From Candidatus Uhrbacteria bacterium (GTDB lineage Bacteria; Patescibacteria; ABY1; SG8-24; GWF2-40-263), in the NCBI GenBank assembly GCA_016205975.1, contig JACQSK010000005.1:1-64000 (forward strand): a stretch of DNA of 64,000 bases. Direction: 5' to 3'. Within the stretch, counting starts at the first letter, position 1. Each line of letters begins with the position of its first letter. Of this stretch, positions 28,730-37,123 are shown piece after piece. A program made the translations under genes and the position numbers. Below the pieces are notes generated by a model, which saw nothing but the letters and a program-made list of their open reading frames with translations, made no database searches and was not told the origin of the DNA.

Positions 28730-28733
28730 TCGT

Positions 28734-29531
28734 ATGCCTCTTATTTCCGTCATCATCCCTGCCCACAACAACGAAACGACGATCACCACGGCGATCCAAT
28801 CCATGATCGATCAAACACACATAGATTTGGAGATCATCGTCGTGGATGACAACAGTACGGACGCAACACGCGCAGTCGTCGACTCATTCCCGTCCGTCCG
28901 CTCTCTTGCGCTCCCCTTCGACGACCCGCATCGGTTCAACCGCCGTGGCGTGAACATCAATGCCGGCTGGATGGCACGCAATTTCGGAATCGATCACGCA
29001 CGTGGCGAATGGATCACATTCCAGGATGCTGACGACGTGTCCCTCTTGAACCGCATCGAAACGCAGTATGAGCTCGCGCAGCGATTCTCATCTGCTCACG
29101 TCTGCATCGGCTGGCAATCGTTCAATGAGGTGCTTCTGGGACAGACACTCGATGCAAACGCCTTTCTTCAAGATCATCCTGAAGCCCTCATGCCCTCGCA
29201 AACCATCAGCGCGCTCGCCAAAAAAACAAAGGGCTTCGGATGCACCCTCTTAGGCCCCCTACACTCCCTCGTCCCGTTCCCCCTCAAGCGCCGTACACGA
29301 TTCTTTTTTTCCAGCTGGGATCCGTATCCGTTCGCGGGAAACTCTCCTCTTGTTCGACGCGACGTCTTCGATCGAGTGCGTTTCCGCCCGCGCCACAAGC
29401 GCGTCTGGCCTTCTGACCGCGGTCGTGGGGCAGATCGGGATTTCAACTTTCAGGTTGCTGACATTTTTCAAAACAGCCTGTGCGCCAACATCCCGCTCTA
29501 CCTCTGGCGAACGGATAAAAAATCCCTATGA
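28734..29531 (+). CDS. Glycosyltransferase family 2
   Basis: The start is placed at the ATG at 28734 (MPLISVIIPAHNNE), just after the fucose synthase stop; a longer frame from 28473 runs inside that gene and is rejected. The 265-residue GT-A protein shows LEIIVVDDNSTDATRAV and GEWITFQDADDVSLLNRIE (DAD metal site). It adds a sugar to the nascent glycan. It overlaps the next methyltransferase by ATGA. Confidence 0.9.
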   Translation: MPLISVIIPAHNNETTITTAIQSMIDQTHIDLEIIVVDDNSTDATRAVVDSFPSVRSLALPFDDPHRFNRRGVNINAGWMARNFGIDHARGEWITFQDADDVSLLNRIETQYELAQRFSSAHVCIGWQSFNEVLLGQTLDANAFLQDHPEALMPSQTISALAKKTKGFGCTLLGPLHSLVPFPLKRRTRFFFSSWDPYPFAGNSPLVRRDVFDRVRFRPRHKRVWPSDRGRGADRDFNFQVADIFQNSLCANIPLYLWRTDKKSL

Positions 29532-30256
29532 CCATCAAGACCTTCATCAAAGCCCTATTCCCTAAACGCTCTCTTCCCGCCCTGAGGTGTGTGTACTTCG
29601 CGTTATTTCCCTGGAAACAAAAACCGAGTGGAAAGGGTTACCATGAATTTGGATACTGGGAGACGCGAGCCAAGGCAGAAGGCACACTTATAAACGCGCA
29701 CTACAAACCTTTTTATACGGCGCACTTCGGACTCACGGAACAGGACTATGCAGGAACATCTATCTTGGACATCGGCTGCGGCCCTCGCGGCAGCTTGGAG
29801 TGGGCCGACATGACCAAAGAGCGGGTTGGACTCGATCCCCTTGCAGACTATTACCAACGTATCGGCGCTCGAGCGCATCGTATGCGCTATGTGTCTTCTC
29901 CTTGTGAGCACATCCCATTCCCGGATGCCCACTTTGACACGGTGAGCTCTTTCAATTCTCTGGATCACGTCGACAACCTGGAACAGACGGCGGATGAGAT
30001 CGTACGCGTGTTGAAACCTGGAGGACGGTTTTTGCTTCTGACCGATGTGAATCACCAACCGACCCCCACCGAACCCATCGCTTTTTCGTGGGACATCCTT
30101 TCTGCTTTTTTATGCCGAGGCTTGACGTGCGTACAGGAACGCCGTTATGAGCGCGTACCAGAAGGTCTCTATCAAGGAATCGACAAGTCCGTCCCCTACG
30201 ACCACACCAATCAAACGCCGCGCTACGGAATCCTTTCCGCACACTTTATCAAATAA
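29528..30256 (+). CDS. Class I SAM-dependent methyltransferase
   Basis: A 242-residue protein. The SAM motif is SILDIGCGPRGSLEWAD and the acidic residue lies in VGLDPLADYY. SSFNSLDHVDNLEQTADEI and RVLKPGGRFLLLTDVNH are typical of Methyltransf_11. It is preceded by a GT2 (ATGA overlap) and followed after 4 nt by another methyltransferase. Its target is unknown. Confidence 0.87.
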   Translation: MTIKTFIKALFPKRSLPALRCVYFALFPWKQKPSGKGYHEFGYWETRAKAEGTLINAHYKPFYTAHFGLTEQDYAGTSILDIGCGPRGSLEWADMTKERVGLDPLADYYQRIGARAHRMRYVSSPCEHIPFPDAHFDTVSSFNSLDHVDNLEQTADEIVRVLKPGGRFLLLTDVNHQPTPTEPIAFSWDILSAFLCRGLTCVQERRYERVPEGLYQGIDKSVPYDHTNQTPRYGILSAHFIK

Positions 30257-30260
30257 ACGT

Positions 30261-30851
30261 ATGCTGCTTGAGAAGTTTCTCCGTCGGAACATCGCCATCT
30301 CCTACCGCCTCCTAGACAAACTGAACTCCGGGCTTCACCTTTCTCAAGACGGTCTGTTTCGAACCGAATTAAAACTGTTTCTCGCCTCCCTTGCCCCTAC
30401 CCTCCAAGGGAAACGCGTTCTGGACGTTGGCTCTGGACCATGGAACGGACCAAAAGAAATCTTCTCATCCTGGTGTTCAATCACGACGTTTGACATCGTC
30501 CCCCATGAACAGGTGGACGTCGTGGGCGATCTCTACCAACTCTCGGACGTTTTCTCCCACGTACCGCCATTTGATGCGGTCATCGCCACGGAAGTCTTCG
30601 AGCATGTCGCGGACATCCCCATCGTCCTGCAACAAATCAAACACGTCCTCACGCCAGGCGGACGGATCGTAATCTCGACACCATTCAAAAAAAATCTGCA
30701 CGGAGAAGACTATGGGGATTACTGGCGAATCACCAGACAAGGCTGGCGGTATCTCCTAGAACAAGCAGGTTTTGAAAGCATCGCTATCACATGGCTCGGA
30801 GAAGAATTGCTTCCGCTCGCGTATTTCGTTCAGGCTTCCAGATCATCATAG
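30261..30851 (+). CDS. Class I SAM-dependent methyltransferase
   Basis: The start is set at the ATG at 30261 (MLLEKFLRRNIA); the longer frame from 30147 lies inside the previous gene. The 196-residue protein has VLDVGSGPWNGPKEIF, FDAVIATEVFEHVADIPIV and HVLTPGGRIVISTPF, a Methyltransf_11 pattern. It is the last gene of the 15-31 kb operon. Its 3' end overlaps the convergent asparagine synthetase by 6 nt. Confidence 0.86.
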   Translation: MLLEKFLRRNIAISYRLLDKLNSGLHLSQDGLFRTELKLFLASLAPTLQGKRVLDVGSGPWNGPKEIFSSWCSITTFDIVPHEQVDVVGDLYQLSDVFSHVPPFDAVIATEVFEHVADIPIVLQQIKHVLTPGGRIVISTPFKKNLHGEDYGDYWRITRQGWRYLLEQAGFESIAITWLGEELLPLAYFVQASRSS

Positions 30852-32747
30852 GCTCGAATCTGTACGTTCAAACCATTCCTGCAACCAAAGGCGCAACATA
30901 AGCAGTGACCAAAGCTTGCGCGAGACATCCTCTCCCCGCTCATGGCGCGTGAGAAGGTCTTCGATGGCACTCCGGCTGAACCCGAAGCGAAGGAATGACG
31001 GGGCAAGGATGTGCTCGCGGACAAACGTTTTGAGCGTCGTGCGCAGCCAGATATCACAGGGGACGTTAAATCCCCTTTTTGGTTTCTCAAGGATCTCCAG
31101 CGGGACAAGGGCTTTAGCAATTTCCTTCAAAAGAATCTTTGACTCACGGCCAGCAAGCTTCATCGCCACGGGCATCGAGGCGACCTGGGACACGAATACC
31201 TGATCGAGCAGCGGAGAGCGCACTTCCAGAGCATGTGCCATTGAGGCCATGTCCGTTTTGACGAGCAGGTCATCGGGAAGATACGACTCAAAATCAACAA
31301 ACAGCATCTGTTCGGTTGGACTCAACCCGGAGGACTCTTCAAACAGTCTCTGCATGACCGAGCTGGCGCGCGAGGCCAAGACGCGTTGCCTCGCCTCAGG
31401 CGTATACAATGCCTCCTTTTCATCTTCACGGAAAAAACCGAACGAGTGAAGATAAAATCTCCCGCGAACGCCCGTATAGGCAGAAAGGATTGTCGCGAGA
31501 TACTCGAGTCGCTTTTGTTTGGTGAGACGTGAGGCGTGGCGCAGGACAGACGCCAAGGGTCCGCTTGCAGGACCAACGACTGCGCCAAACCGCCTAAGCG
31601 TCTCATAGCGCTGCATGGCTTTATAACGCGCGTAGCCGGCAAAGTTTTCATCTCCCCCGTCGCCATTCAACGCCACGGTCACGTGCTGGCGCGTCAACTC
31701 GCAAAGTATCCAGGTCGGCAAAGCCGACGAATCGGCAAACGGTTCTTCAAAATGGCGAGCGATCTTGGGCAAGAGATCCACGGCATCGGACTCGACCACA
31801 AACTCGTGATGGTCTGTGCCGTACCGCTCAGCCACAAGGCGCGCTTGGGGAAGTTCGTTATGCGAGTCTTCACGAAAACCGATGGAGAACGTCTTGACCG
31901 GCCGGCTCGACGCTTGCGCCATGAGTGCGACCACCAGCGAGGAGTCGACTCCGCCGGAGAGATGCGCGCCCAGAGGGACATCGCTCACCATCCGAAGCCG
32001 CACGGACTCTTTGAGCGACTCCGTGATCTTTTCCTTCCACTCTTGCGGCGTGTGCTGCTCCTTTTTGGAAAAATCCAACTGCCAGTAGCGCTTTTTTCGT
32101 ACCTCGCCGTTTTCTTTTACAATCAAATAGTGCGCCGGCTCGAGTTTTTCAATGCCGAGAAACCCCGTCTTCGGATGCGGAACGAATTGATAGGAAAGAT
32201 ATTCATCCACGGCCGCCCAGTCGATCTCCTTGGGAATCTCGGGATTGACGAATAGCGCCTTCAACTCCGAGGCAAAAATGAACCGATGCGCATCAAGATA
32301 AAACTTCAGTGGTTTTTTACCAAGGCGGTCGCGCGCGATAAAGAGCTCGCGGGCGCGTGCGTCCCAGATGGCAAACGCAAACATGCCGCGCAGCCGCTCT
32401 AAGCAGCCCACACCGTATTTTTTGTAGAGATGGATGATCACCTCGCTGTCAGTCTCAGAAAGGAAGCGCACACCGTCCGCTTCCAGCTCTGCGCGCAGGG
32501 AACGGAAATTATAAATCTCGCCGTTGAACACCAAATGAACCTCACGAGCTTCATCGCTCATGGGCTGGTGACCGCGCACAGACAAATCGATAATCGCCAG
32601 GCGCCGAAACCCCAGCCCCACATTCCCATCGACAAACATCCCCGCATCATCGGGTCCCCGATGCGCCAGGCGGTCGCTCATGGCCTTGAGGGTCTGCGCC
32701 TGAACGGGTTCTGTGTTGAAATTCAGTCGTCCGACAATTCCGCACAT
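30846..32747 (-). CDS. asnB: Asparagine synthetase (glutamine-hydrolysing)
   Basis: A 633-residue two-domain enzyme. The N-terminal Ntn amidotransferase begins MCGIVGRLNF with catalytic Cys2, followed by LAHRGPDDAGMF and FNGEIYNFRSLR. The C-terminal ATP pyrophosphatase domain has the SGGVDSSLVVALM P-loop. The family makes asparagine from aspartate, but in glycan clusters close relatives (WbpS-like) amidate uronic acids. With a UDP-uronate pathway nearby, sugar amidation is a reasonable alternative. Its start overlaps the upstream glycosyltransferase by 25 nt. Confidence 0.9.
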   Translation of the reverse strand: MCGIVGRLNFNTEPVQAQTLKAMSDRLAHRGPDDAGMFVDGNVGLGFRRLAIIDLSVRGHQPMSDEAREVHLVFNGEIYNFRSLRAELEADGVRFLSETDSEVIIHLYKKYGVGCLERLRGMFAFAIWDARARELFIARDRLGKKPLKFYLDAHRFIFASELKALFVNPEIPKEIDWAAVDEYLSYQFVPHPKTGFLGIEKLEPAHYLIVKENGEVRKKRYWQLDFSKKEQHTPQEWKEKITESLKESVRLRMVSDVPLGAHLSGGVDSSLVVALMAQASSRPVKTFSIGFREDSHNELPQARLVAERYGTDHHEFVVESDAVDLLPKIARHFEEPFADSSALPTWILCELTRQHVTVALNGDGGDENFAGYARYKAMQRYETLRRFGAVVGPASGPLASVLRHASRLTKQKRLEYLATILSAYTGVRGRFYLHSFGFFREDEKEALYTPEARQRVLASRASSVMQRLFEESSGLSPTEQMLFVDFESYLPDDLLVKTDMASMAHALEVRSPLLDQVFVSQVASMPVAMKLAGRESKILLKEIAKALVPLEILEKPKRGFNVPCDIWLRTTLKTFVREHILAPSFLRFGFSRSAIEDLLTRHERGEDVSRKLWSLLMLRLWLQEWFERTDSSL

Positions 32748-33796
32748 AAGGTTCGTAGGCCTTGGTAAAAAGAATCTTCAGGAATCTCATCAACCGCCTG
32801 CCGTGCGGCGCCTCCCAGCGAGGCAAGCTGTTTTTCGTTCTGCCAGAGAGCGCGAATCTTTTGCACAAGATCCTGAGCATCCCCAGGCTCGTAGAACACG
32901 ACCTCACGGCCATCATCCAATGGGTAAGTGCTTGTGAGCGCCAGCGTTTTTGCCACCACGGTCGCCTTGCCCATCGCCAGCGCCTCAAGCAGCGCGCGCT
33001 GGCCCGTGAAACGATGGACCTCCTGGAGGCTCACGACCACGAGTCGGGCCTGGCGATACCAATCAAGCAAGGTCGGATAGGCAACCAGGTTCAGGACAAG
33101 CTCCACGTTCCCAGGAACACAGAGCCCTTGTACGCGCGCCCGAGACGTCACGACCTTGGCAGGAATCTTCAGCGCCTCCAGAGCCTTAAACAGCGTTTGA
33201 AAATCCCTCCCGACGTCTCGGCCGACGCAGAGCACGAAATCTCCCAAGGACGCCTGGAAGTCCGGTTGATAAAAATGCGTATCTGCTTCCAAGAGAACAG
33301 AGCGTGCCCGCGCTCCCGTCAGGTCGCGATACAGGGCTTCCTCCAGTGGCGACCAGCAGACGATGAAATCCGCGGCGCGCAACAGCCACCGATACCAGGC
33401 AAAGAGCCGCGTGTGCTGTTGCGCCTCGAGTTCGTTGATCAGCCCGGCAGAGATGAAGCCCACTCGCCCGCGGATGAACCCCAGGCGCTTGAGAAGCAGA
33501 AGCGGCAACCCCGTCGAGTCGGTCTCTGCGAGGATCACCTCCTGCCGACGGATGGCCCACAGGTGCCTCAAGGCTTGATCAAGACGGAACCCAACATGCA
33601 CGCGCGCAATGAGGTACGTCTCAAGCGGCCGGCACAGCAGCTGCAAAAAAGGATTCCGCACCCAGCGCACGCACAGGTCAAAGGCAGGATCCTCGCGCAG
33701 TTTGTCTGTCCCATAAAAAATAACCGATGGGACATCTCCCGCCTGCTCGTAGGGTGGTCGGCTTGCCGCAAAATAGAGAAGCGCAGTTTTTTTCAC
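32723..33796 (-). CDS. Glycosyltransferase family 4-like
   Basis: A 357-residue GT-B-type protein. The C-terminal donor domain shows FVLCVGRDVGRDFQTLFKA, then a QRALLEALAMGKATVVAKT segment with the conserved Glu and an EPGDAQDLVQKI ending. The N-terminal half contains ETDSTGLPLLLLKRLGF. It overlaps the flippase gene upstream (ATGA type) and asnB downstream, so these three genes form one minus-strand operon. Donor and acceptor are unknown. Confidence 0.78.
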   Translation of the reverse strand: MKKTALLYFAASRPPYEQAGDVPSVIFYGTDKLREDPAFDLCVRWVRNPFLQLLCRPLETYLIARVHVGFRLDQALRHLWAIRRQEVILAETDSTGLPLLLLKRLGFIRGRVGFISAGLINELEAQQHTRLFAWYRWLLRAADFIVCWSPLEEALYRDLTGARARSVLLEADTHFYQPDFQASLGDFVLCVGRDVGRDFQTLFKALEALKIPAKVVTSRARVQGLCVPGNVELVLNLVAYPTLLDWYRQARLVVVSLQEVHRFTGQRALLEALAMGKATVVAKTLALTSTYPLDDGREVVFYEPGDAQDLVQKIRALWQNEKQLASLGGAARQAVDEIPEDSFYQGLRTLCAELSDD

Positions 33797-35043
33797 ATGC
33801 GTTTGAACAGATAGATGGTCACCACGGCATTGATCGTCTGGGTTACGAGCCAGGCAACGATCACCCCAGACAAACCGTACAGCCAGACGAAAAGGATGAG
33901 CGCGGGGACCAGCAAAAGCGGGGCGAGGACGCTACTGATATAGAGTTCCTTGGTGCGACCGAGCGCTTGAAACACGGTCCCAAACAAGGAAAGCGGGGTC
34001 ACCAGAATCGAAAGCGAGATCCACTGGGAATAATAGACGGATTCAAGGTAGGCGGGAAAGAGCCACGTAAAGATAAACGGCGCCAGAAGAATATAGGCGA
34101 TCGTACAGGGGATAAGCAAAAGATACAGCTTTGCAATCTTTCCCATGAGCGTCCGCTGGATGTCTTCTTTGGTGTGCTGGCTAAACTTGGGCAAGGCGAT
34201 CGGAAAGGCTTCCGTGAACAGCCGGCGCAATTCCTGTGGCGGGCGCAGAGCGAACGCAAAAATGGCCACGGAGGCAGGACCCAGCACATGCCAAATCACC
34301 ACGTCCGTGGCATTGTTGGCGATGGCAAACAGGACGCCGGAGAAACTGATATACCGGCCATAGGGTATCGTCTCCGGGTCACGCGTTTGATTCTCCAGTC
34401 GTCGTTTGGTAAGAAAATAAAAAAAACCCGAAGCGGCAGTCTGCGCTATAAAATAAACCAAGATGAGTGTGAAGAGATCGTTCGTGAGTACGATGGTCGC
34501 CACAAGCGCCAGGGCGACGAATAACTCCTGCGCAACGGCGAACTTGGAAAAAATATCGAACCGCTGCTTGCCTTGCCAGTATGCCTGGTAGACGGAAAAT
34601 GAAGACTTGAACGGCAAGAAGATGGCAACAACCACGAAGATCGCTGAGAGCAAACGGTTCTCTTGTATCTGATAGGAGAGAACAACCAACAAGGCCAAGG
34701 CCGCACCAAGGACGCCCCACTTCATCCGTGCGCGCAGGGCGGGGACGACCGATCCCTCATAGCCCTTTGCCACCGACCGCGTCAGCGAGGTGTTGATGCC
34801 CGAGAGCGTCGTAACAGAAAGCAAGAGAGACGCCGAAATGACATATTTGTAGGCGCCGTACGTTTCTTGCGGCAGCAAGTTGGCAAACGCAATCGCCAGC
34901 CCAAACGAGATGATCGAAATGCCGACTTGTCTTGCGATCATCCAGAAACTCCCCCGAGCCAGATAGACCATGTCGGTTTTCGTGTACCGTTCAGACCAGC
35001 GTAAAACTCGCAAGATCTGTTGCTTTAGGCGTAAAAGTAACAT
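33793..35043 (-). CDS. Wzx-type polysaccharide flippase (MOP superfamily)
   Basis: A 416-residue, very hydrophobic protein with about 12 transmembrane helices. It begins with a basic cytoplasmic stretch, then GSFWMIARQVGISIISFGLA and FANLLPQETYGAYKYVISA, typical of polysaccharide biosynthesis/MATE-like flippases. Wzx exports undecaprenyl-linked repeat units across the membrane, after which the polymerase/ligase paralogues at 8857-15002 could act. It is the first gene of the asnB operon and is divergent from the GT2 at 35107. Confidence 0.87.
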   Translation of the reverse strand: MLLLRLKQQILRVLRWSERYTKTDMVYLARGSFWMIARQVGISIISFGLAIAFANLLPQETYGAYKYVISASLLLSVTTLSGINTSLTRSVAKGYEGSVVPALRARMKWGVLGAALALLVVLSYQIQENRLLSAIFVVVAIFLPFKSSFSVYQAYWQGKQRFDIFSKFAVAQELFVALALVATIVLTNDLFTLILVYFIAQTAASGFFYFLTKRRLENQTRDPETIPYGRYISFSGVLFAIANNATDVVIWHVLGPASVAIFAFALRPPQELRRLFTEAFPIALPKFSQHTKEDIQRTLMGKIAKLYLLLIPCTIAYILLAPFIFTWLFPAYLESVYYSQWISLSILVTPLSLFGTVFQALGRTKELYISSVLAPLLLVPALILFVWLYGLSGVIVAWLVTQTINAVVTIYLFKRM

Positions 35044-35106
35044 AAGCTCATTGGCAGCAGTTTAGCATAGAACGATAAAAGCGATCAGGAACCAGAGTCC
35101 AGACGT

Positions 35107-35937
35107 ATGCCACGGATTTCCATTCTCCTGTCTGTCTGCAACGGTGAGCGGTATCTGCGATCGGCCATCGAGAGTCTGCTCGCACAGACGTATCGAGATT
35201 TTGAATTGCTCGTGGTGGATGACGGCTCGAACGACCAGACGTCCGCGATCTTGCGCGAAGAGTCGCAACGAGATGCTCGCGTCCGCGTCATCACCAACCC
35301 CACCAACCTCGGGCTCACTCGCTCGCTCAACATCGCTCTCGCCCAGGCTCAGGGAGCGTACATCGCGCGTATGGACGCAGACGATATCGCCCGGCCCGAC
35401 CGGCTCGAGAAGCAAGTCGCGTTTCTGGATGCACACATGGACGTGGGGCTCGTGGGGAGCGCGTATCAGTTCATCGATGGCGCAGGCGACGTAATCGGCG
35501 AGAGGCACCCGCCGACCACCGACCGCGAGCTTCGCCGCGCGCTCCCGCGCACCAATCCTCTCCTGCACAGCTCGGTGATGATGCGCAAGGAGCTCCTGGA
35601 TCGCGTCCACGACTACGATGAAAACTACCACCGCGCACAAGACTACGACCTCTGGATGCGCGTCGCGCCACTCACCGCGCTCGCCAACCTCCCCTACGTC
35701 CTCATGCAAAAACGCTTCACCACAGGCATGATCTCCTACGCGCGCGAGCGCGAGCAGATCCGTTGTGCCCTGCGCGTGCGCTGGCGCGCCATCCGCCGCG
35801 GCTCGTATCCCTATTGGTGCCTGATCTTTCTCGTCAAGCCGCTGGTCGCAACGCTCTTGCCGGCCTCCGTCGTACGGCGCGTACGGATTCATCTGTTTGG
35901 ACAGAGCCAATATAAGCAGGCCACAAAAAAAATGTGA
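35107..35937 (+). CDS. Glycosyltransferase family 2
   Basis: A 276-residue GT-A enzyme beginning PRISILLSVCNGERYLRSAI. It shows FELLVVDDGSNDQTSAIL, YIARMDADDIARPDRLEKQ (DAD site) and HSSVMMRKELLDRV. The C-terminus has a hydrophobic segment and then basic residues, consistent with membrane association. It starts a two-gene plus-strand unit and overlaps the next gene by GTGA. The 63-nt gap upstream (35044-35106) must hold both divergent promoters; a weak plus-strand candidate is TTGGCA-17-GATAAA. Confidence 0.9.
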   Translation: MPRISILLSVCNGERYLRSAIESLLAQTYRDFELLVVDDGSNDQTSAILREESQRDARVRVITNPTNLGLTRSLNIALAQAQGAYIARMDADDIARPDRLEKQVAFLDAHMDVGLVGSAYQFIDGAGDVIGERHPPTTDRELRRALPRTNPLLHSSVMMRKELLDRVHDYDENYHRAQDYDLWMRVAPLTALANLPYVLMQKRFTTGMISYAREREQIRCALRVRWRAIRRGSYPYWCLIFLVKPLVATLLPASVVRRVRIHLFGQSQYKQATKKM

Positions 35938-37076
35938 AAATTTTTTTCCTCATCACCAAGTCCGAAGCCGGAGGCGCCCAGACGCATGTCGCGCAACTCA
36001 CCAAATTTTTTATTGCGCATGGTGATGAGGTGGGAGTCATGAGTCCCCCCAACGGCTGGCTGGAGACACAAGCGCATCATCTGGGAGCGCGATTCTTCCC
36101 TAACCCATTTCTCTCAAACTCCCTCAACCCACGACGCACGCTCTCCGCCGCCAAGGCTATCACCCGCGCCGTGCGCGACTTCCAACCTGATCTCATCGCC
36201 TGTCACTCCACCACGGCAGGACTCCTGGGCCGCTTCACGATCCGCAACCGCATCCCCACAATCTTCACCGCCCACGGCTGGGGATTCCAGCCTGGCGCTC
36301 CCCTGGCGCGGCGCCTCACCCTTCCGATCCTGGAACGCCTCGCCGCGCGCTTCTGCTCGAAGATCATCTGTGTCTCGCAAAACGACCTGGCGCTCGCGCA
36401 AGCGCATCGTATCGCCCGCCAAGAGAAGCTCGTTCAAATCTATAATGGAATCGAGCTCACTCAACCGACCCCAGAAGCCACTCAGGCAGAAGCTTGGGAC
36501 ACCCATTCAAACCATGACGACGATAGCGTCCACATCTTCTTCGTCGGCCGACTCGCTCCGCCAAAAAATCCGTCTCTCTTGATCCACGCCGTAAGGAACC
36601 TCCCAGAGTCACTCCGTAATCGCGTCCGCATTACCATCATCGGCGACGGCCCGCAGATGCCAGCATTACAGAATCTTATCAAGCGGGAGCAGTGGCTCCC
36701 GCCTATGAATCAGATAAATCTCCCGGGCGCTCTGCCGCGCGAGGAAGTCCTGCGGCGGCTCAGGGACGACGCCGATCTCTTCGTCCTGACCTCTCACTGG
36801 GAAGGCTTCCCCTATTCGATTATCGAGGCCATGGCATGCGGCGTCCCCGTAATAGCAAGCGACGTGGGCGGTGTGCGCGAAGCGGTCACGGCTCAGACAG
36901 GTATTCTGCTCGCACATGATGACGTACAGACTCTGTCACAGGCATTAGAACAACTCATCAAAAATCCAGAACAACGCAAAGCCATGGGAGAGCAAGCCTG
37001 CCTCGCCGCACAAAAAAAATTCTTGGTTGAGACGATGTGTGAGGCAACGCTCGCGGTCTATCAGTCACTCGTCTGA
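35934..37076 (+). CDS. Glycosyltransferase family 4 with an in-frame palindromic insert
   Basis: A 380-residue GT-B protein starting with GTG at 35934. The N-terminal TKSEAGGAQTHVAQLTKF loop and C-terminal IFFVGRLAPPKNPSLLIHA, HWEGFPYSIIEAMACGVPV and ASDVGGVREAV are classic GT4 signatures. Between the two, DNA at 36683-36702 is a perfect 8-bp palindrome that also occurs at 41891 and 43370. It is translated as roughly KREQWLPPMNQ and lengthens a surface loop before the GALPREEVL segment. Confidence 0.9.
   Translation: MKIFFLITKSEAGGAQTHVAQLTKFFIAHGDEVGVMSPPNGWLETQAHHLGARFFPNPFLSNSLNPRRTLSAAKAITRAVRDFQPDLIACHSTTAGLLGRFTIRNRIPTIFTAHGWGFQPGAPLARRLTLPILERLAARFCSKIICVSQNDLALAQAHRIARQEKLVQIYNGIELTQPTPEATQAEAWDTHSNHDDDSVHIFFVGRLAPPKNPSLLIHAVRNLPESLRNRVRITIIGDGPQMPALQNLIKREQWLPPMNQINLPGALPREEVLRRLRDDADLFVLTSHWEGFPYSIIEAMACGVPVIASDVGGVREAVTAQTGILLAHDDVQTLSQALEQLIKNPEQRKAMGEQACLAAQKKFLVETMCEATLAVYQSLV
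36683..36702 (+). repeat. Palindromic repeat, family A copy 1 (inside a CDS)
   Basis: GCGGGAGC-agtg-GCTCCCGC followed by CTATGA. It matches copies at 41891-41910 and 43370-43389 in stem length, loop and flank. A compensatory C/G swap keeps the stem paired. Confidence 0.7.
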
Positions 37077-37094
37077 TATACTGATGCTATCAAA

Positions 37095-37112
37095 CCCAGG
37101 CTAAAGCCTGGG
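37095..37112 (+). repeat. Palindrome CCCAGGC-taaa-GCCTGGG between genes
   Basis: A 7-bp perfect stem in the 47-nt gap between a glycosyltransferase stop (37076) and the CCA enzyme start (37124). No T tract follows, so a terminator is not supported. It resembles short dispersed palindromes. Confidence 0.5.
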
Positions 37113-37123
37113 TCTACCAAACT

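Noticed and set aside
28473..28733. N-terminal extension of the GT2 at 28734
   Set aside because: It lies wholly within the GDP-fucose synthase gene and lacks GT2 features. The GT-A motif begins right after the ATG at 28734.
37095..37112. Terminator between the GT4 and cca
   Set aside because: The stem is perfect but has no T tract on either strand.
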